64,000 bases of DNA, from positions 1 through 64,000 of the forward strand of contig NZ_LMRV01000041.1 of assembly GCF_001428245.1 (NCBI RefSeq). The letters are read 5' to 3'. Positions within the stretch are counted from its first letter, which is position 1. Every line of letters starts with the position of its first letter. Position numbers and translations under genes: made by a program. Below the pieces are notes generated by a model. It was not told the origin of the DNA, ran no database searches, and saw only the letters and a program-made list of their open reading frames with translations. Below are positions 33,760 to 42,509 of the stretch, piece by piece. This stretch comes from Paenibacillus sp. Soil522. Its GTDB lineage: Bacteria > Bacillota > Bacilli > Paenibacillales > Paenibacillaceae.

Positions 33760-35634
33760 GTGGAGAAAACCATCGCTTTGCCACAGGCCGCAAACCCGGC
33801 CATTCCGGATGCAAGGCCGAAGAAGCTGCCCGCCATTGTCGCGCCAGCCTTCTCGGGTCTGCTTGATCTCATCAGTCCGGATGTCCTCCAGTTTAACAAT
33901 AAAACAATCCAGAATGGAGAGCTGCTGCAACGTGTGATGGTTATTACCGATTATCCGCAGCGTGTGGGTGATGCCTGGTTATCGCGGATCGCAACGATGC
34001 CTGGTGTTGTCGTTTCGATCCACTCGGCTCCCACCGATCCGTACGACCTGATTGAACAGATAAAACGAACCATGAATGAACTTCACAGCAAACTCAATAA
34101 CGGAGGGAACCCCGTACTAATGCAGCGGACCGAGCAGCAGTATGAGGATGCGAAACATTTACTCAAAAAGATCGACAACGAGCAGCAAAAGGTTTTTATT
34201 CTGACGGTTGTGCTGCTCATCAGCGCGGATGATGTCGACGTACTCAACCAACGAACAAAGCAGATCGAATCCGCCCTTGCTGTATCGGGCATGCGTGGAC
34301 GAACCCCGATTTTCCAACAAGAACAGGGGCTTCGGTCCGCTGGACCATGGGGCATACTGGAGAGCCAGATTGAGGCGCTTGGTGCACGGAATATGCCGGT
34401 AGAGACAATTGCAGCCTCCTACCCCTTTGTTTACTCTGGGCTTAACGATGGGAAAGGTACTCTTCTAGGCACTGATAAAGCCGGCGGGATCGTCGTATGT
34501 GATTTTTGGATGCGGGATTCCAGCCGAACGAACACGAACATGACGGTCATGGGCAGGCCCGGCGTAGGTAAATCAACTGCCGTCAAAAAGATTTTGCTGT
34601 CTGAATTTACTCAAGGGACCAAAATCATCATCCTCGATCCAGAGAGCGAGTACAAAGAGTTATGCCAAAACTTAAACGGGGACTGGATCGACTGCGGCGG
34701 CGGCGTAAAGGGCCGCATTAATCCCTTGCAAGTTCGTGTTGTGCCGATGGATGAAGAAGAGGAAGAGGAGCCTCTTTACGGCCATATCCGAACGCGGGGG
34801 CCACTGGCCTTACACTTCCAAACTCTCCGTTCCTTTTTCCGGCTGTACTTTAAAGACATGACCCGTCTGGAAGAAGGCTATTTAGAACAGGCGATGGAGG
34901 ATGTCTATAGAGACAAAGGAATCACGTGGGAAACCGATCCAGCTGCAGTCGCACAAAATGGATGGCCAACCATTCCGGATTTGTATTTCTATCTGGTTCA
35001 GCAGTCCGAGCAAGACCAGGCAGCACCGGAATGGAAGCTACTTGCCTCACGTCTTCGTTCAGCGGCTATCGGAGCGGATCAGGCGCTTTGGTCGGGCCAT
35101 ACCACTATTGAAGCCGACTCGGATTTTGTGGTTCTTGACATTCACCAGTTGCTTGAGGCAGACGATACCGTACGGAGGGCGCAATTCTTTAACGTACTAA
35201 GCTGGGCATGGAGCAAAATCGCAGAGGATCGGACGCAAAAGGTGCTACTGGCTGTTGATGAAGCATATCTACTCGTCGATCCAGAAACCCCACAAGCGCT
35301 CCAATTCCTCCGGAATACAAGCAAACGCATCCGGAAGTACGAGGGTGGACTAATGGTTATCACGCACAACATGGTCGATTTTATGGACCCGGCTGTCCAG
35401 CGGTACGGGCAGGCGCTCATCGACAATCCGGTTTACAAGCTCATCATGGGACAGGGTGACAAAGACATCGAGGCGCTTTCCAAGCTCATGAGCCTCAGTG
35501 AAAAGGAAATCCAGACGCTAACGGAAGGAAAGCGAGGGGAAGCCCTCTTTGTGGCCGGGAACCGCAGGCTGCATCTCAAAATTGACGTTTCACATTTTGA
35601 ATTGGAATTGTTCGGTAAGGCCGGAGGCAGGTAG
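33760..35634 (+). CDS. VirB4/TrsE-like conjugation ATPase
   Basis: 624 residues, GTG 33760. The N-terminal domain is followed by Walker A in MGRPGVGKSTAVKK (about 264-272), IIILDPESEYKEL, and Walker B in LLAVDEAYLLVDPETPQALQFL then the VITHNMVDF sensor strand. It powers assembly of the transfer channel and is the best-conserved gene of the system. Length fits TrsE. It is tightly packed between the TrsD-like and peptidase genes. Confidence 0.93.
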   Translation: MEKTIALPQAANPAIPDARPKKLPAIVAPAFSGLLDLISPDVLQFNNKTIQNGELLQRVMVITDYPQRVGDAWLSRIATMPGVVVSIHSAPTDPYDLIEQIKRTMNELHSKLNNGGNPVLMQRTEQQYEDAKHLLKKIDNEQQKVFILTVVLLISADDVDVLNQRTKQIESALAVSGMRGRTPIFQQEQGLRSAGPWGILESQIEALGARNMPVETIAASYPFVYSGLNDGKGTLLGTDKAGGIVVCDFWMRDSSRTNTNMTVMGRPGVGKSTAVKKILLSEFTQGTKIIILDPESEYKELCQNLNGDWIDCGGGVKGRINPLQVRVVPMDEEEEEEPLYGHIRTRGPLALHFQTLRSFFRLYFKDMTRLEEGYLEQAMEDVYRDKGITWETDPAAVAQNGWPTIPDLYFYLVQQSEQDQAAPEWKLLASRLRSAAIGADQALWSGHTTIEADSDFVVLDIHQLLEADDTVRRAQFFNVLSWAWSKIAEDRTQKVLLAVDEAYLLVDPETPQALQFLRNTSKRIRKYEGGLMVITHNMVDFMDPAVQRYGQALIDNPVYKLIMGQGDKDIEALSKLMSLSEKEIQTLTEGKRGEALFVAGNRRLHLKIDVSHFELELFGKAGGR

Positions 35635-35636
35635 TC

Positions 35637-36608
35637 ATGCCGACATGGATTGTTGCTCTTATTCCAAAAGATAAGCTGGCCAAGGTGCTGATTTATGCCA
35701 TTATCTTTCTTCTCGCGGCATTTCTATTGCTGTTTACAGCTCCCTTGCTCATCTTCTTGCACATTCCGCTGGCAGATGCAGAGCAGGGACACATGACATA
35801 TTACAAGAGTGCGGCCGGGCGCGTACAGACGGACTTTGGGATTTCCGTCTCTTGGCAAGAAGTGATGGCCATCGACGCGGTTTTGTTAGGTCAGGATTTC
35901 AGCAAATCAAGCGCTAGCGGCGCCTACCGAAGCGCAAAATACTTTGTACGGGAAGAGAAAAAATGGGTCGAGAAAACGTGTACAAAAACCGTAACCGAGA
36001 CCGACAAGAAAGGGAAACCTATCACCCGAGAAGAGGAGTACGATTGCTCCTATGAGCAAACGGTGTATTATGAACGATCCTTGCATGAGGTCATTGGTCT
36101 TTTGATTGAGAAGGGATTGTTAACCGAAACGCAGCAGGAGGATGTTTTGCGGTATACCGTGCTGGATTGGGCTTCTGTTATGGATGACGGGCAAACCGGT
36201 CCGATAGGGCCCATCCCGCCCGGAGAGTTCTTGTGGCCCGTTCCTGGCATTTATAGATTGACGTCGACTTTTGGTTTGCGTGTCCATCCTGTGACTGGCG
36301 AACATAGTTTCCATGACGGGATCGATATCGGCGCTCCAAAAGGGCATGATGTGCTTGCTGCTAAATCCGGCGTTGTGACCTTGGCGGAAGAGGACTGGGG
36401 CACTGCTGGTAATACCATCATTATTCAGCACGGGAGCGAGGAAACCCGGTACTATCACCTCAGCGCCTTTGACGTTACGGCTGGCATGTACGTGCCGGCT
36501 GGTGAAAAGATTGGGGAAGTCGGAAGCACTGGACGGAGTACAGGGCCGCATTTGCATTTCGAAGTCCGGATTAATGGTGAACCCGTTAATCCGATGATGT
36601 TTTATTAG
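35637..36608 (+). CDS. membrane-anchored M23 cell-wall peptidase (TrsG/CwlT role)
   Basis: 323 residues from ATG 35637. A membrane helix (about 16-42), then an SLT-free middle region with ISVSWQEVMAIDAVLLGQDF and two Cys (about 112, 130). The C-terminal LytM/M23 domain has HSFHDGIDIGAP (zinc His and Asp), a YYHLS strand and GPHLHFEVR. It would open peptidoglycan locally to let the transfer channel pass. Many such proteins also carry a lysozyme domain. Here only the peptidase is clear. Confidence 0.87.
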   Translation: MPTWIVALIPKDKLAKVLIYAIIFLLAAFLLLFTAPLLIFLHIPLADAEQGHMTYYKSAAGRVQTDFGISVSWQEVMAIDAVLLGQDFSKSSASGAYRSAKYFVREEKKWVEKTCTKTVTETDKKGKPITREEEYDCSYEQTVYYERSLHEVIGLLIEKGLLTETQQEDVLRYTVLDWASVMDDGQTGPIGPIPPGEFLWPVPGIYRLTSTFGLRVHPVTGEHSFHDGIDIGAPKGHDVLAAKSGVVTLAEEDWGTAGNTIIIQHGSEETRYYHLSAFDVTAGMYVPAGEKIGEVGSTGRSTGPHLHFEVRINGEPVNPMMFY

Positions 36609-36625
36609 GGGAGGGATGATGTGCG

Positions 36626-37201
36626 GTGAACATCTTGTTGATTCTGTTGGTCGCTTTTGCATTCCTATTATGGTTTTATTCTGCAGGAGTGTTTGGCTCC
36701 AAATTCTTTTTCCCAAGACAGAAAAAAAGACGGAAGGATTTTGATCGTTTGCGATTTGAGACCATAAAGCAGCATCCAAATGTTTATCTTTCACCAAAAA
36801 AACTGGCAGAAATCCTTGGTATTTCTCAACGTCGTTACAATAAACTCTTGCTTGAGCCCGATTATGAATTTATCCCATTTTGCATTCTTTTTATTACGCT
36901 CATTGGCGGTTTGGTTTTTAGTGTCCACCACCAAACCATCTATTTGGTCTTGTTGTTACTGGTTACAACCATTCGACTGTTTTTCTGGGTGAGGTTAAAG
37001 TCTATGCCGAGTGGTATTGACAGTTTTATAACCAAAAAGGTAAACCAATCTTGTTTATTCTTTGTCGGCGCTCTCATCACTACTCTTCTGGCCGGATATG
37101 TTAAAACCTTTTTCATCTTATTGTTAGGACTTTCCATTTTTATCGCTGGTGGTTTCTTATGGGTATACCTAGATGACAAATTAAACGAACTCCGGGGATA
37201 G
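36626..37201 (+). CDS. membrane protein of the transfer operon, unknown
   Basis: 191 residues, GTG 36626 after AGGGGAGGG. An N-terminal helix (1-25), then a basic cytoplasmic stretch with YLSPKKLAEILGISQRRYNK, which looks like a small helix-turn-helix-like segment, then four further hydrophobic helices. Not recognised. Position suggests an accessory of the transfer machine. The AT-rich base use differs from the preceding genes. Confidence 0.6.
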   Translation: MNILLILLVAFAFLLWFYSAGVFGSKFFFPRQKKRRKDFDRLRFETIKQHPNVYLSPKKLAEILGISQRRYNKLLLEPDYEFIPFCILFITLIGGLVFSVHHQTIYLVLLLLVTTIRLFFWVRLKSMPSGIDSFITKKVNQSCLFFVGALITTLLAGYVKTFFILLLGLSIFIAGGFLWVYLDDKLNELRG

Positions 37202-37290
37202 CGTTATGCAGCTGCTGGCCACACTTCAATTTCTATATCATCAATTGTAAATACCGTTAATTATTATTCAATTGGGGGAAGGTGAGACGC

Positions 37291-38361
37291 ATGTTAGGCA
37301 TTATTGCAAGCCCGGCCTATGCACAGGCCATCCAAGCAGCGACAGATGAAGAACCTATTCTTTTTGAGCGAGTAGGCGAGTTCAGAACTGACGAATTCTT
37401 GGAGTTTTGTAAGGGGGCCAGTCAAATTTCCCTTCGCTACTTCATTGTTGATGTCACCTGCACAACAAAAGAAGCCCTCATTCGCGGTGTCCGAATCTTC
37501 CGTCTCCGGAGCAATGCCCGAATCATCGTGCTGGCGTCTGGCAGGAAACCGGGTGACCCGGTGATATCAACGCTGGTCAATCTGGGTGTGTGGGACATTC
37601 TTACGCCTGAAGTGGATCGAGAAGAAGAGGCAAGGGCTGAAGTATCCGAGGCGATTCAAAGGCAAATGAAACTTTTCTACAACTATGGGAATGCTTCACG
37701 GTGGCATTATCTGAACGATGATTCGATATTCCGCGAAGAGAAACAAGCCAAGGACCGCCGATCCGGGATGAAGATACTCGCGATTGCAGGCGGCATCATA
37801 GCCATCATGAGCATTCCGATTGCGTATATGCTGTTAAACAATAAGGGAGCAGAACAGCATGTTATACAACCCATACCGGCTGTTGCTCCTGCTCCGCAGC
37901 TGGAGCAGCTTGGGGAAATGGTGCTTGATCTGACGCCCATCACGACCCCGGTTTGCCCCACATGCAGCATCTTTGAAATCGAGGGAGGGAACACCGATCC
38001 GGAGCAGCAGATTCACGGCAAAATTCAAGGCGGTACGTTTTATATGGAGCCATCGGCTTTCCAAGCCTTCCCCGGTGTCTTGAAATCGTTGAGTATGAAT
38101 CCAGATGCCTCCAGCAGTAAGGTTGAAATCGCCATTCAAGCTGCTAGTCAGCAGGGTAAAGAGGTGCAGGTTTACGCCAGTGGAGAGCTGCCGAGCATTC
38201 GGATCGACGGAGTGAGCCTGCCGTTGGAGCCAGCTGTTACCGAGGAAATGCAGAAAGGCTGGATACCGATTCGTGTCGTCTTGGAAAATGCAGGATATGA
38301 ACTGTTGTATGACGAAACCAATCATACTGTGCAATTAAAAGCGATGAGAGGTGGAGGATGA
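37291..38361 (+). CDS. receiver-like domain, membrane helix and stalk-domain fusion
   Basis: Start at ATG 37291, 8 nt after GGGGGAAGG. GTG 37282 is also in frame. About 356 residues. Residues 1-130 form an alpha/beta receiver-like domain (FIVDVTCTTKEAL, RIIVLASGRKPGDPV, WDILTPE) without a clear acidic triad, as in CpaE-type pseudo-receivers. One membrane helix follows at about 155-178. Outside lie CPTCSIFEIEGGN and a C-terminal copper-amine-oxidase-N-type stalk (IPIRVVLENAGYELLYDETN). The cytoplasmic and outer domains together suggest a transfer-channel sensor or assembly factor. I know no described family with this layout. Confidence 0.65.
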   Translation: MLGIIASPAYAQAIQAATDEEPILFERVGEFRTDEFLEFCKGASQISLRYFIVDVTCTTKEALIRGVRIFRLRSNARIIVLASGRKPGDPVISTLVNLGVWDILTPEVDREEEARAEVSEAIQRQMKLFYNYGNASRWHYLNDDSIFREEKQAKDRRSGMKILAIAGGIIAIMSIPIAYMLLNNKGAEQHVIQPIPAVAPAPQLEQLGEMVLDLTPITTPVCPTCSIFEIEGGNTDPEQQIHGKIQGGTFYMEPSAFQAFPGVLKSLSMNPDASSSKVEIAIQAASQQGKEVQVYASGELPSIRIDGVSLPLEPAVTEEMQKGWIPIRVVLENAGYELLYDETNHTVQLKAMRGGG

Positions 38362-38816
38362 GTGTGAAAACGTGGCTTGTGACTTGTTGCCTTGTGCTAG
38401 CCTTGGTTGTGAGCGGCTGCGGGAACAAAGGAGAGGGCACACCCGTGTCGGCAGAAGAAACCGAAGCGCCAATTGATGTTTTAACGGCTTCTCTTATCGA
38501 AGGGAAGGAGAAAATAACTTCAAAGACAGAAGTCGCAAAGAGAGTAGTTCAAGGATTGATCTCAAAAGATGCATCCCTGATTGAGAGCGTAGTTGCAAAC
38601 GACATTGATGCGCTTGACCCACAACATTACATTAACACTTTCAGTCAACTATTTGAGAATCGCGATCTAAAGGATTTTACATTCACAGAAAAAATGGATG
38701 GCGGACAAGTACTTATTCAAGTTATAAGTGCTGATGGCCAGATCAATTTTATCTTTGGTGTTTCTAAGATTGACGATTGGTATTTCTTTAACGGAGGTGT
38801 ACCAACTGTTAAATAA
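38358..38816 (+). CDS. lipoprotein of the transfer operon
   Basis: 152 residues overlapping the preceding gene by 4 nt. A signal peptide with lipobox LVVSGC (Cys about 21) is followed by a Thr/Glu-rich linker and a compact domain (IDALDPQHYINTFSQLFENR, then VLIQVISADGQINFIFGVSK). The alpha+beta outline resembles small NTF2-like domains of VirB8-like or DUF4878 proteins. Such outer proteins often complete Gram-positive transfer systems. Assignment by shape only. Confidence 0.65.
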   Translation: MSVKTWLVTCCLVLALVVSGCGNKGEGTPVSAEETEAPIDVLTASLIEGKEKITSKTEVAKRVVQGLISKDASLIESVVANDIDALDPQHYINTFSQLFENRDLKDFTFTEKMDGGQVLIQVISADGQINFIFGVSKIDDWYFFNGGVPTVK

Positions 38817-38817
38817 G

Positions 38818-38858
38818 GGCCATTAAATATTCATCTAGTAGATTAATATTTAATGGCC
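38818..38858 (+). terminator. terminator of the transfer operon
   Basis: GGCCATTAAATATT at 38818-38831 pairs perfectly with AATATTTAATGGCC at 38845-38858, just past the lipoprotein stop. A second hairpin (AACGAAAAGAACGCT/AGCGTTCTTTCGTT) follows at 38883-38932. Confidence 0.8.
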
Positions 38859-38948
38859 TATGCTAAAAATAAACCTTAACAAAACGAAAAGAACGCTCCA
38901 TTGTCTTTGGCCGGACATAGCGTTCTTTCGTTAAAAACATATGGGGGC

Positions 38949-39025
38949 AGTCTGCCCTATTCAGCTATAGGTACTTTGTGTATCTCATTTTATCATGGTC
39001 AGAGCTGAATGGGCAAGGGCAGACT
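38949..39025. repeat. long imperfect inverted repeat before the replication-like gene
   Basis: AGTCTGCCC...ATTCAGCT at 38949-38966 and AGCTGAAT...GGGCAGACT at 39003-39025 are inverted copies. The right copy has a 5-nt extra piece, and about 36 bp separate the arms. It ends 28 nt before ATG 39053. It may be a control element or part of a replication origin. Confidence 0.55.
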
Positions 39026-39052
39026 TCTTCCTAGTTATAGGAGGAGTTTTTT

Positions 39053-39937
39053 ATGCATGATACAGTGATTCAATTTAGAGGAACAATTTATGAGGAGGGT
39101 TATGGCCTCCTTGCTCAACGAGTCATGAGAGACAAAAACATCAACCCTACAGCGAAAGCAATATACGCTTATCTATGTTCCTTTGCTGGGTCGGGCAAAG
39201 ACGGAAAAAGAACTGCATTCCCCGGTGTGTCTCTTATGAGAGAGGAACTAGCGATCAAATCAGAGGATACTTTTTATAAGTATCGCAAGGAATTGGTTGA
39301 GGCCGGCTATATATCCATTGAAAAGACTAGAGCGGAAGGCAATAAGTTCGACAATAACATTTATTACATAGAAGCAGTGCCAGAACGCAAGATAGTTGAT
39401 TCTGAGCCGTACCCTAAATTTTCGGGTACGGAAAAACCATACCCTAAATTTTCGAGCACGGAGATTCCGAGCACGGAAAAACAGGGTACTAACAGTATTA
39501 GTTCTAACAGTATCAGTTCTAAAAAAGTATTTGATTATTTGAGCGCTTCGGCGGAAATCGCTGTTGCTATTGAAAATCCCCTTCCGGTGAATCATTCTGA
39601 AGAAGAAAAACTGGATCTCATCTTTGAAGCATTATTAAAACATGCGCCGGGAACCTGTTACATCTACAACAATCTGTCTGTAAGTCAAAGTCAAATTGAA
39701 GAAATCTATACGATGCTAATCAACCAGTTCCCGCAGCAGCTCGATCCGGAAGTCGTTAGTATTGCTTGTGATCTGTTCTTTTCCCGTGCGTGTGAGATTA
39801 TGCCCCCTGCTGGAGTTGTTATGAAAATCGAGATGAAAAACCCGGTAGGCTATTTTAAATACTGTTATACGGATGCAATCAAGCAGTATAAGGCCAGAAA
39901 TAACAGCCGACAAATAAGAAAAAGAAAATTAAGTTAA
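39053..39937 (+). CDS. replication-initiator-like protein with N-terminal HTH
   Basis: 294 residues, ATG 39053 after AGGAGG. The N-terminus reads LLAQRVMRDKNINPTAKAIY then FPGVSLMREELAIKSEDTFY and LVEAGYISIEKTR. This is an HTH_36-type winged helix common in replication initiators of Gram-positive plasmids and phages. A Ser/Thr/Asn-rich linker at about 118-160 is built from short repeats (PKFSGTEKPYPKFSSTE, then NSISSNSISS). The C-terminal domain is helical. It probably starts replication of the conjugative element. A regulator role is the alternative. Confidence 0.75.
   Translation: MHDTVIQFRGTIYEEGYGLLAQRVMRDKNINPTAKAIYAYLCSFAGSGKDGKRTAFPGVSLMREELAIKSEDTFYKYRKELVEAGYISIEKTRAEGNKFDNNIYYIEAVPERKIVDSEPYPKFSGTEKPYPKFSSTEIPSTEKQGTNSISSNSISSKKVFDYLSASAEIAVAIENPLPVNHSEEEKLDLIFEALLKHAPGTCYIYNNLSVSQSQIEEIYTMLINQFPQQLDPEVVSIACDLFFSRACEIMPPAGVVMKIEMKNPVGYFKYCYTDAIKQYKARNNSRQIRKRKLS
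39410..39520 (+). repeat. short direct repeats inside the replication-like gene
   Basis: TACCCTAAATTTTCG occurs at 39410-39424 and 39440-39454, exactly 30 bp apart. GAGCACGGA occurs at 39454-39462 and 39469-39477. AACAGTATxAGTTCT occurs in tandem at 39491-39505 and 39506-39520. Such clusters in the middle of rep genes often act as initiator-binding iterons. Confidence 0.65.
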
Positions 39938-40180
39938 GATAGGGGAGTTAAACTTCAACAAAGTCAGTGCTGGCAAGATTGGGAACGTGGAACATGATTT
40001 ATGAAGGGATCTTAGTGGAATTGCTTCGGGATGGAGTGTGTTATCACAATCTTCAAACTATGCCCGACCTATGTAACAGTTTTGTCACAACCAAGCCACT
40101 ATATCCCTCAATGTGAGTAGCCTTGTTTTGACTCCATCATCTTCCTTATATTACCATGGAGTGGAAAGGAGTGATTAACC
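39938..40180. other. intergenic region before the glycosyltransferase
   Basis: No coding region. It may hold the promoter of the glycosyltransferase gene, but no convincing -35/-10 pair was found. The ribosome site AAAGGAG lies 11 nt before ATG 40181. Confidence 0.4.
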
Positions 40181-41392
40181 ATGGGAAAAGTACTGTTCAT
40201 TAACTTTCCCGCAGAGGGACATGTAAACCCGACTGTAGGCCTTGTGAAGGAGCTGACGAGCAGAGGAGAAGAAGTTACTTATTATTGTGTGGAAAAGTTC
40301 AGGGAGCGATTGGAAGGAGTCGGAGCTGACGTCAGAACGTATGAGGATTTTCTTGAGAAGGAGCTTCTCAAGAACGGTGCAGGATCGGAAAGACCCGGTT
40401 CGGATCTCTTCAAGTTCATGGACATCATGCTGAGGAAATCTCATGAGCTGTATCTGACGATCCTGCCTCAAGTTCAAAACGAAAAGTACGATTATGTGAT
40501 CAATGACCATATGTGCCTGGCGGGTTGGATGGTAGCGGAAAAGTTAGGACTGCCGAAGATCGCTTCATGCACATCTTTCGCCCTTCATGCTGATTTCGAA
40601 AGCCCGATGAAAAAAATGGTTCCGCCGGATAAGCTCGATGAAGTAACCCGCATGATGGATGAATGGGTACAGCTTATCAAATCAGAGCATAACTTGGACC
40701 TCAGTTTCCTAAAGAAGCCGAGCGGTTTCTTCTGCCACCCTGTCGACATGACCGTCGTCTACACCTCGACACACTTCCAACCGAATTCAGAGTCCTTCGA
40801 CGGTTCATATCACTTCGTCGGTCCATCCATTGCACCTCGTAAAGGCGCTCCCGAGTTTCCCTTAGAGGATTTAAAAGGGCGCAAAGTCGTTTATATCTCG
40901 ATGGGTACGGTATTCAATCAGCAGAAGCATTTCTATGAAATGTGTTTTGATGCGCTTAAAGACCTCGATGCGGCAATCGTGATGTCCATCGGAAAAAATA
41001 CCAATTTGAGCGAGTTTTCATCCATTCCGGATAATTTTATCGTGAAAAACTACGTGCCGCAGTTGGATGTACTTCAGCATGCCGACGTGTTCTTTACTCA
41101 CGGAGGAATGAACAGTACGAGCGAAGGGCTTTACTATGGCACTCCGCTAGCTGTCATTCCGGTATCAGCTGATCAGCCTATGGTAGCCCGGAGGGTATCT
41201 GAGCTGCGGGCAGGGATTACACTCGATCTCGGCGAGCTTTCGCCGGCTCTTCTGCGCGAAACGGCCGAAATCCTGCTCGCCGACCATTCCTATAAACTGC
41301 AGGCCGAGGCGATTGGCGCATCCTTTCGCGAGGCAGGAGGAGCCTCCAAAGCGTCGGAAGTCATCTTGGAGTGGAGACATACTTCGGTTTGA
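40181..41392 (+). CDS. macrolide-type UDP-glycosyltransferase (MGT/YjiC-like)
   Basis: 403 residues. N-terminal acceptor domain opens LFINFPAEGHVNPTVGLVKE. The C-terminal sugar-nucleotide domain has VYISMGTVFNQQ, FIVKNYVPQLDVLQHADVFF, and the GT1 signature THGGMNSTSEGLYYGTPLAV then PVSADQPMVARRV. Enzymes of this class (YjiC, YojK, OleD) move glucose from UDP-glucose to macrolides, flavonoids or lipids and can inactivate antibiotics. No signal peptide. It stands alone with its own terminator. Acceptor unknown. Confidence 0.9.
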   Translation: MGKVLFINFPAEGHVNPTVGLVKELTSRGEEVTYYCVEKFRERLEGVGADVRTYEDFLEKELLKNGAGSERPGSDLFKFMDIMLRKSHELYLTILPQVQNEKYDYVINDHMCLAGWMVAEKLGLPKIASCTSFALHADFESPMKKMVPPDKLDEVTRMMDEWVQLIKSEHNLDLSFLKKPSGFFCHPVDMTVVYTSTHFQPNSESFDGSYHFVGPSIAPRKGAPEFPLEDLKGRKVVYISMGTVFNQQKHFYEMCFDALKDLDAAIVMSIGKNTNLSEFSSIPDNFIVKNYVPQLDVLQHADVFFTHGGMNSTSEGLYYGTPLAVIPVSADQPMVARRVSELRAGITLDLGELSPALLRETAEILLADHSYKLQAEAIGASFREAGGASKASEVILEWRHTSV

Positions 41393-41457
41393 AAACAAAT
41401 CTGACTTGCACTGCGTGGTTTGCAATAATCATTGACTAAATCTCCATTCTTTAACCC

Positions 41458-41482
41458 GGCCCTGGGGGTATCTCCCAGGGCC
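41458..41482 (+). terminator. terminator of the glycosyltransferase gene
   Basis: GGCCCTGGG at 41458-41466 pairs with CCCAGGGCC at 41474-41482, followed by ATTTAT. A second hairpin (AAATGCTTAC/GTAAGCATTT, 41770-41813) with a T6 run follows. The stretch 41483-41890 has no gene. Confidence 0.75.
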
Positions 41483-42170
41483 ATTTATACGGAACGACGT
41501 TTCACCGCGATTCCGTTCACCTGAATCCAATAGAGGATCGGATCTTCTGACGGAGATGACCATCTATGAGCGGGCGAAACTAAGGGGTCCGAACAACAAA
41601 ACGCGGATTTCGTATGTTAAGGGAAGCGCGACAAAGCATCGGTAAAAAAGTTCCGTGGGAAAATATCTTCGGGACCTTTTTTTGTGTTCAGGTGAATTAC
41701 AGCTAGTATAGATCGGAAACACCGGTTGAAGAATGAAATTAACAAAATGACCAATCTGTTAAATTGGAGAAATGCTTACGAGTAGCCGTAAAGATGGCTT
41801 CCAGTAAGCATTTTTTATTTATTTTCGAATCCAATAAAAACTTGTACTTAACATTTTGATTCTTTTGTTTAATTTAGCTTAACATTTCGGGTGAGAGGAG
41901 GGTTACCGCTGAGACCATCACAAGGAGCAAATACCGTTCAGCCAATCCGTGATCTGGAGAAGATCCGTTTGATTAAAGAACTGCTAATACATCGGTCTTA
42001 CCGGGACTATTTTTTATTTTTTATGGGGATTAATTCAGGCCTTAGGATCGGCGACATTTTGCCGCTGCGGGTGTGGGATGTGAAGTCGGCCACGCATCTC
42101 AAGGTGAGGGAGAAAAAGACCGGTAACACCCGCTTTTCGAGGGGGTCATTTTTTTTTAGGAGGGATTACA

Positions 42171-42406
42171 TGCGAACCATTAAAACTTGGCAGGACGTCT
42201 TCGACCTATATAGTGCCAAAACCATCCCCGAATCATTAGTTGAACACGTTGAAGGGTTAACTATATGTGCTTCCTGGCCATTTTGGATACGACTATGCCT
42301 AAAGGCTAAAGCTTGCAACAACATAACATCAATCTTTTTCATAGCATGCGCGATCACTCACTGGGCGTATGTTCGTGTTTTTGATCAAAGGTTCCTTCGT
42401 AGGTAG
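42171..42406 (+). CDS. short open frame with strong ribosome site, unknown
   Basis: 78 residues from ATG 42171, 6 nt after AGGAGGG. The first 35 residues (RTIKTWQDVFDLYSAKTIPE) look protein-like. The rest is irregular, with hydrophobic and Cys-rich runs. Probably the 5' end of a gene that was cut and joined to other DNA. Family not recognised. Confidence 0.35.
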
Positions 42407-42509
42407 TCAAGGTGAGCTGCCTGTCGGCGTACTGTGTTAACAGACGGTCCATTGCACTTTATCAACTGGGTAGCTGTTTGTGTTGACAGTAATGATCTGC
42501 CCGGTTGAG

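Noticed and set aside
39410..39520. CRISPR-like short repeats
   Set aside because: The repeats are in a coding linker, with different units and no spacers of constant length. No cas gene is in the window.
41630..41685. Terminator-like AAAAAAGTTCC...TTTTTTTG segment
   Set aside because: The two arms pair only weakly. The better hairpins are at 41458 and 41770.
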